Positions 15,057-17,891 of a stretch of 17,891 nucleotides of DNA are shown piece by piece. Every line of letters begins with the position of its first letter. The stretch's first letter is position 1. The stretch spans positions 1-17,891 of the forward strand of contig JAEZZE010000367.1 of assembly GCA_023418755.1 (NCBI GenBank). The letters are read 5' to 3'. This stretch comes from Bacillota bacterium. Lineage in GTDB: Bacteria > Bacillota > Bacilli > Paenibacillales > Paenibacillaceae. Made by a program: the position numbers and the translations under genes. Below the pieces are notes generated by a model that ran no database searches, had not been told where the DNA came from, and saw nothing but the letters and a program-made list of their open reading frames with translations.

Positions 15057-15722
15057 CTACAATCTTTTGTCCAGCTTGCGAACGATGAAGTTGCCCGCGA
15101 ATTGGAACGCTTGTACGAACAGCACCATGATGACGATCGTGACGAACATGACATCCGTCTGATAGCGGTAATAGCCGTAGCGGATGGCGAAGTCGCCGAT
15201 CCCCCCGCCCCCGACCAGCCCGGCCACCGTGGAGTAGGAGAGGAAGCTGACGGTCACGATCGTAATCGCGTTCGCGATCCCCGAACGGGCTTCCGTGTAC
15301 AGCACCTTCCAGACGATCTGGAATTTGTTCGCCCCCATCGATTCGGCCGCCTCCACGACGCCGCGGTTGACGTCCAGCAAAATCTGTTCGATGAACCTGG
15401 CGAAATAAGGAACGGCGTTGATAATCATCGGCACGGTCGCCGCGGTCGTTCCGAGCGCCGTCCCGACGACAAGCCGGGTGAACGGGATAATGGCGATCAT
15501 CAGGATCAGGAACGGAAACGAACGGACCAGATTTACGATTCCGTTAAGAACGACGTAGAACCTGGGCCACTTGAGAAAAGAATCCGGGCGCGTCAGGAAC
15601 AGGATCGTCCCGAGCGGAGTGCCGATGGCGACGGCGATCGGAATCGTGAGCACAAGCATGTACAGCGTCTCCAGCAGAGCCTTGACGAGCTCCGGCCAAG
15701 CGTAAATCACGTTGTCAAGCAT
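15057..15722 (-). CDS. metI: MetI-type ABC transporter permease
   Basis: This 221-residue permease has the length and five-helix layout of MetI, with the ATPase-docking loop EAAESMGANKFQIVWKVLYT and the LVGGGGIGDFAIRYGYYRYQ segment typical of the family. It would form a homodimeric channel in the cytoplasmic membrane with the MetN-like ATPase. Its ATG overlaps the end of the ATPase gene by eight bases (ATGCTTGA), and a GGGAGG site lies inside that gene, so translation is coupled. The symbol is by family. The operon context and the shortened ATPase suggest the ligand may be a sulfur compound other than methionine. Confidence 0.93.
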   Translation of the reverse strand: MLDNVIYAWPELVKALLETLYMLVLTIPIAVAIGTPLGTILFLTRPDSFLKWPRFYVVLNGIVNLVRSFPFLILMIAIIPFTRLVVGTALGTTAATVPMIINAVPYFARFIEQILLDVNRGVVEAAESMGANKFQIVWKVLYTEARSGIANAITIVTVSFLSYSTVAGLVGGGGIGDFAIRYGYYRYQTDVMFVTIVIMVLFVQAFQFAGNFIVRKLDKRL

Positions 15723-16497
15723 ACTGCGCCTCCCTCTCCCTATCTCTCTCGCCGTCCAGCGAAATTTCGTTTTTGAACAGATATTGGGCGATGTTGGACT
15801 GCGGGACGATATTTTTCTCGCGCAGGTCGAACTTCTCCACGATTTTCCCGTGTTCCATGACGGCGACCTTGTTGCAGATCGCCTTGATGACGTTCATCTC
15901 GTGAGTCACGATCACGATCGTGATGCCCAGCTCGCGGTTGATGTCCCGCAGGGCGGCCAGAATGCTCCCGGTCGTCTGCGGGTCGACGGAGGACGTCGGC
16001 TCGTCGCAGAGCAGAATCTTCGGCTCGTTCGCCAGCGCCCGGGCGATCGCGACTCGCTGCTTCTGTCCCCCGCTCAACTTCGCGGGGAACGCCTTCGCCT
16101 TATCCGACAAGCCGACCGTCTCCAGGCAACTCTCGATCCGGCGCCGCCTCTCGGCCTTCGGCACCTTCGCGATCTCCAGCGGGAAGCTCACGTTGTCGTA
16201 CACGCTCAAGTTGTTCAGCAGATTGAAATGCTGGAAAATCATGCCGATCGACAGCCGTTTCCTTCTCAGCTCGCGAAGGCCCAGCTTCGTCAAGTCCTCC
16301 CCGTCCACGATAACGGCGCCATCGTCGGGTCTCTCCAGCAGATTGATCGTTCGCAGCAGCGTCGATTTGCCCGCGCCGCTGAACCCGATCAGTCCGTAGA
16401 TGTCTCCTTGGCCGACTTGAAGGGATGCGGAGGAAACCGCATGAAGAGGACCTCCTTCCGTCGCGTACGTCTTGCTTACGTTTTGCAGGGTTATCAT
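15715..16497 (-). CDS. metN: MetN-like ABC transporter ATPase lacking the C-terminal NIL domain
   Basis: This 260-residue ATPase shows Walker A GFSGAGKS (38-45), Q-loop IFQHFNLL (87-94), signature LSGGQ (141-145), Walker B ILLCDE (161-166) and His199, all intact. Classical MetN proteins are about 340 residues long and end in a NIL/ACT-like domain that binds methionine and shuts the transporter down. Here the protein stops about 20 residues after the ATPase core, in a charged tail (GERDREREAQYA). The stop overlaps the MetI start, so the shortening is not an obvious frameshift remnant. It would energise uptake of the ligand of the 16559-17470 lipoprotein without methionine feedback. ATG follows AAAAGGAG by eight bases. 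Confidence 0.92.
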   Translation of the reverse strand: MITLQNVSKTYATEGGPLHAVSSASLQVGQGDIYGLIGFSGAGKSTLLRTINLLERPDDGAVIVDGEDLTKLGLRELRRKRLSIGMIFQHFNLLNNLSVYDNVSFPLEIAKVPKAERRRRIESCLETVGLSDKAKAFPAKLSGGQKQRVAIARALANEPKILLCDEPTSSVDPQTTGSILAALRDINRELGITIVIVTHEMNVIKAICNKVAVMEHGKIVEKFDLREKNIVPQSNIAQYLFKNEISLDGERDREREAQYA

Positions 16498-16515
16498 TTC
16501 GATCGCTCCTTTTCG

Positions 16516-16553
16516 GGCATCCCGGCGCTCCCGTCCGGCGGCGTCGGGATGCC
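16516..16553 (-). other. Hairpin between binding-protein and ATPase genes
   Basis: The arms GGCATCCCGGCG and CGTCGGGATGCC pair over 12 positions with one mismatch, around a loop of about 14 bases, filling most of the 61-base gap. On the minus strand no T-run follows; the next bases are the AAAAGGAG site of the ATPase gene. It is more likely an RNA stabiliser that raises binding-protein levels, or a weak attenuator, than a full terminator. Confidence 0.6.
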
Positions 16554-16558
16554 GCCGC

Positions 16559-17470
16559 TTATGGATTCAGATGCTCCAGCGTATCGATCGCGTCTCCGTA
16601 TTTTTCATTGTAGAAATCTTTGATCGCCTGGCTTTCGTAAGCCTTCTGGAGCGCCTTGATCTTGGGAGAGCCGATGACGTCGCTATGCGCCGCCACGATC
16701 CCTTTGTAGGGCAATCCGTCCCCGGTTTCGAGCGCTAGCGCGTCCTGCTTCGGCTTGTAGCCGATCTGAACGGCCGTTCCCGCGAATAGGAACCCGACGT
16801 CCACGTCGTCCAGCGTTCGCTGAAGCATCAGCTGATCGACTTCCTTGAACTTGAAGTTGTGCGGATTGTCGGTAATATCTTTAAGCGTCGTGTGTATGAC
16901 TTCCACGCCGTCCTTAAGCTTGAGCAATCCCAAGTCCCGAAGCATGAACAAAGCCCGGCCGTTGTTCGCGGGATCGACGGGGATGCCGATCAGCGCGCCG
17001 TCGGGCACCTCGTCGAACGATTTGTACTTTTTGGAATAAAGGCCGGACGGGGTGAACGTCGTGTAAAATGCCCTCGAGATGTTCTTCAGATCGTGATCCT
17101 TCACGAATTGGTCGAAATAGGCTTCGTGCTGGAAGGAGTTGCTGTCCGCATCGCCATCGTTGACGATCTTGTTCGGCTGGATAATGTCGTTGACGACGAC
17201 GTGATCGAGCTCGTAGCCGTCTTTGGCCAGCTCCTCCTTCAAAATTTGCACGATCTCCGCGTTAAAGCCGGCGTCGCTCATAATGTGGCGGATCACTTTG
17301 TCTTCGGGCTCGGCCGGTTCTGCGGACGAAGCGGTCGAGGCGGACGGGGATCCCGAAGCCGGATTCGCCGCCGCGGGCGAGCCGGCATCCTCTTTCTTCC
17401 CGCAAGCCGCGAGCGCGAGGGCCAGGGCGATGAATGCGGTCGTCAGTAAGGTTAGAGAGGATTTTCTCAT
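16559..17470 (-). CDS. metQ: MetQ/NLPA-family substrate-binding lipoprotein
   Basis: This 303-residue lipoprotein opens with MRKSS, a hydrophobic stretch and the lipobox LALAAC, with Cys23 as the predicted lipid anchor. A low-complexity Ala/Ser/Pro/Glu linker runs from about residue 24 to 58. The rest follows the NLPA pattern: IIQPNKIVNDGDADSNSFQH, then GLYSKKYKSFDEVPDGALIG, then PANNGRALFMLRDLGLLKLK. The usual family pattern is (A/T)PVPHAEIL near the start of the mature domain; here it reads SDAGFNAEIV, and LMLQRTLDDVDVGFLFAG replaces the common PR(S/A)LDDVDAAVI, so the ligand pocket may differ from methionine MetQ. ATG at 17470 with GAAGGAG ten bases upstream is preferred over a far upstream TTG at 17578, which would read through the terminator hairpin. 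It is the first gene of operon A. Confidence 0.93.
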   Translation of the reverse strand: MRKSSLTLLTTAFIALALALAACGKKEDAGSPAAANPASGSPSASTASSAEPAEPEDKVIRHIMSDAGFNAEIVQILKEELAKDGYELDHVVVNDIIQPNKIVNDGDADSNSFQHEAYFDQFVKDHDLKNISRAFYTTFTPSGLYSKKYKSFDEVPDGALIGIPVDPANNGRALFMLRDLGLLKLKDGVEVIHTTLKDITDNPHNFKFKEVDQLMLQRTLDDVDVGFLFAGTAVQIGYKPKQDALALETGDGLPYKGIVAAHSDVIGSPKIKALQKAYESQAIKDFYNEKYGDAIDTLEHLNP

Positions 17471-17500
17471 AAATGAAACACTCCTTCGATTTGGGTTCTC

Positions 17501-17527
17501 TGTATATTCTGAAAAAAAAGAAGACAA
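17501..17527 (-). promoter_or_regulatory. Possible operon A promoter overlapping the terminator
   Basis: On the minus strand TATACA (17506-17501) resembles a -10 box. TTGTCT (17527-17522) lies 15 bases upstream, shorter than the preferred 17, inside the 3' arm of the terminator stem. Operon A needs its own start after that terminator, but the match is weak. Confidence 0.3.
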
Positions 17528-17562
17528 TGGCCGCAGCTTCGCCTTTCGCCGCGCCAATGTCT
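17511..17562 (-). terminator. Intrinsic terminator before operon A
   Basis: On the minus strand AGACATTGGC (17562-17553) pairs with GCCATTGTCT (17531-17522) with one mismatch, an inner GCGGC/GCTGC stem continues it, and TCTTCTTTTTTTT follows. It lies 23 bases after the stop of the partial monooxygenase gene at the right edge. It separates that gene from operon A, or attenuates read-through into it. Confidence 0.85.
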
Positions 17563-17584
17563 CCAGTCGTCTGGTCAACGTTCG

Positions 17585-17891
17585 CTATTCGATTGCCAAT
17601 CCCGTCTGCCAGGCGAACGGCGGCCGCGTTCCGTTCACCGCGTAATCGCCGACGATTCTTTCTTTGTAAATCAGCGGATTGTGGGAAGCGATCGTACGGG
17701 CGTTGCGCCAGTACCGATCCATTCCCTTCGTCCGTAGCGTTGCGGACGCGCCGAGCGCGTCGAACACCGAGGCCGAGGCGTCGAGCGCCAATCTCGCCAC
17801 GACCGTCTGGGCTTGGGCCGCTTCGATCTCCGCTTCGACGCTCGCCGCGTCCAGGAAATCGGGGTCCCCCGCCGACTGGGCGTCGCAGACC
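17585..17891 (-). CDS. Acyl-CoA-dehydrogenase-fold monooxygenase (DszC/SfnB type), C-terminal part
   Basis: Only the last 101 residues or so are in the window; the start lies beyond base 17891. The segment holds the C-terminal helical bundle of acyl-CoA dehydrogenases with GMDRYWRNARTIASHNP, the DszC/SfnB hallmark in which the family uses FMNH2 and O2 rather than acyl-CoA. It ends KERIVGDYAVNGTRPPFAW plus a short tail. It is related to the C-terminal domain of the two-domain protein at 11423-13642 (YDRHWRNVRIHTLHDP there). It is probably another organosulfur monooxygenase placed just upstream of operon A but closed by its own terminator. The full length and any N-terminal fusion cannot be seen. 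Confidence 0.85.
   Translation of the reverse strand, partial: VCDAQSAGDPDFLDAASVEAEIEAAQAQTVVARLALDASASVFDALGASATLRTKGMDRYWRNARTIASHNPLIYKERIVGDYAVNGTRPPFAWQTGLAIE

Noticed and set aside
17471..17578. N-terminal extension of the MetQ-like protein from a TTG codon
   Set aside because: It would place the intrinsic terminator inside the coding region and put about 36 residues before the signal peptide. ATG at 17470 has a good ribosome binding site.
17463..17584. S-box (SAM) or T-box leader upstream of the MetQ-type operon
   Set aside because: The leader is too short and lacks the conserved riboswitch or T-box sequences; the only structure is the terminator of the upstream gene.

Overview
This window looks like the chromosome of a GC-rich Firmicute, most likely of the Paenibacillus/Cohnella type. 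The evidence is strong AGGAGG-type ribosome binding sites before nearly every gene, some GTG and TTG starts, Gram-positive-style lipoproteins, and a monooxygenase that closely resembles Bacillus YtnJ. The taxon is an inference. No RNA genes, insertion sequences or CRISPR arrays were seen.

Nearly all genes lie on the minus strand, so the window reads right to left. At the right edge (17891-17585) is the C-terminal end of an acyl-CoA-dehydrogenase-fold monooxygenase, followed by a good intrinsic terminator (17511-17562). Operon A follows: a MetQ-like lipoprotein (17470-16559), a MetN-like ATPase without its regulatory domain (16497-15715), a MetI permease (15722-15057), a flavin-dependent monooxygenase of the NtaA/SnaA/DszA type (15036-13657), a 739-residue two-domain protein (13642-11423), a second similar monooxygenase (11398-10013) and an aldo/keto reductase (9884-8910), which ends at a terminator (8848-8895).

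A lone plus-strand gene, an M20-family amidohydrolase (7580-8794), converges on operon A. It diverges from operon B across a 238-bp regulatory region (7342-7579) that holds a perfect 17-bp inverted repeat. Operon B runs left from 7341: a family-5 peptide/opine-type binding lipoprotein, two DppB/DppC-type permeases, a fused DppD-DppF double ATPase, a YtnJ/CmoO-like flavin monooxygenase, and the start of an amidohydrolase-superfamily gene that leaves the window at base 1.

The combined picture is an organosulfur-scavenging locus. Two importers feed several FMN-dependent monooxygenases that would cleave C-S bonds, and an M20 deacylase would process N-acyl S-substituted cysteines or similar compounds. 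This role is inferred from families and neighbourhood; no substrate can be read from the DNA. The most unusual gene is the 739-residue protein. Its N-terminal ~300 residues resemble the DszB/SsuA periplasmic-binding-protein fold and its C-terminal ~390 residues resemble DszC/SfnB. The positions matching the DszB catalytic Cys, His and Arg appear to be replaced, which suggests a cytoplasmic substrate-binding module tethered to a desulfurising monooxygenase.
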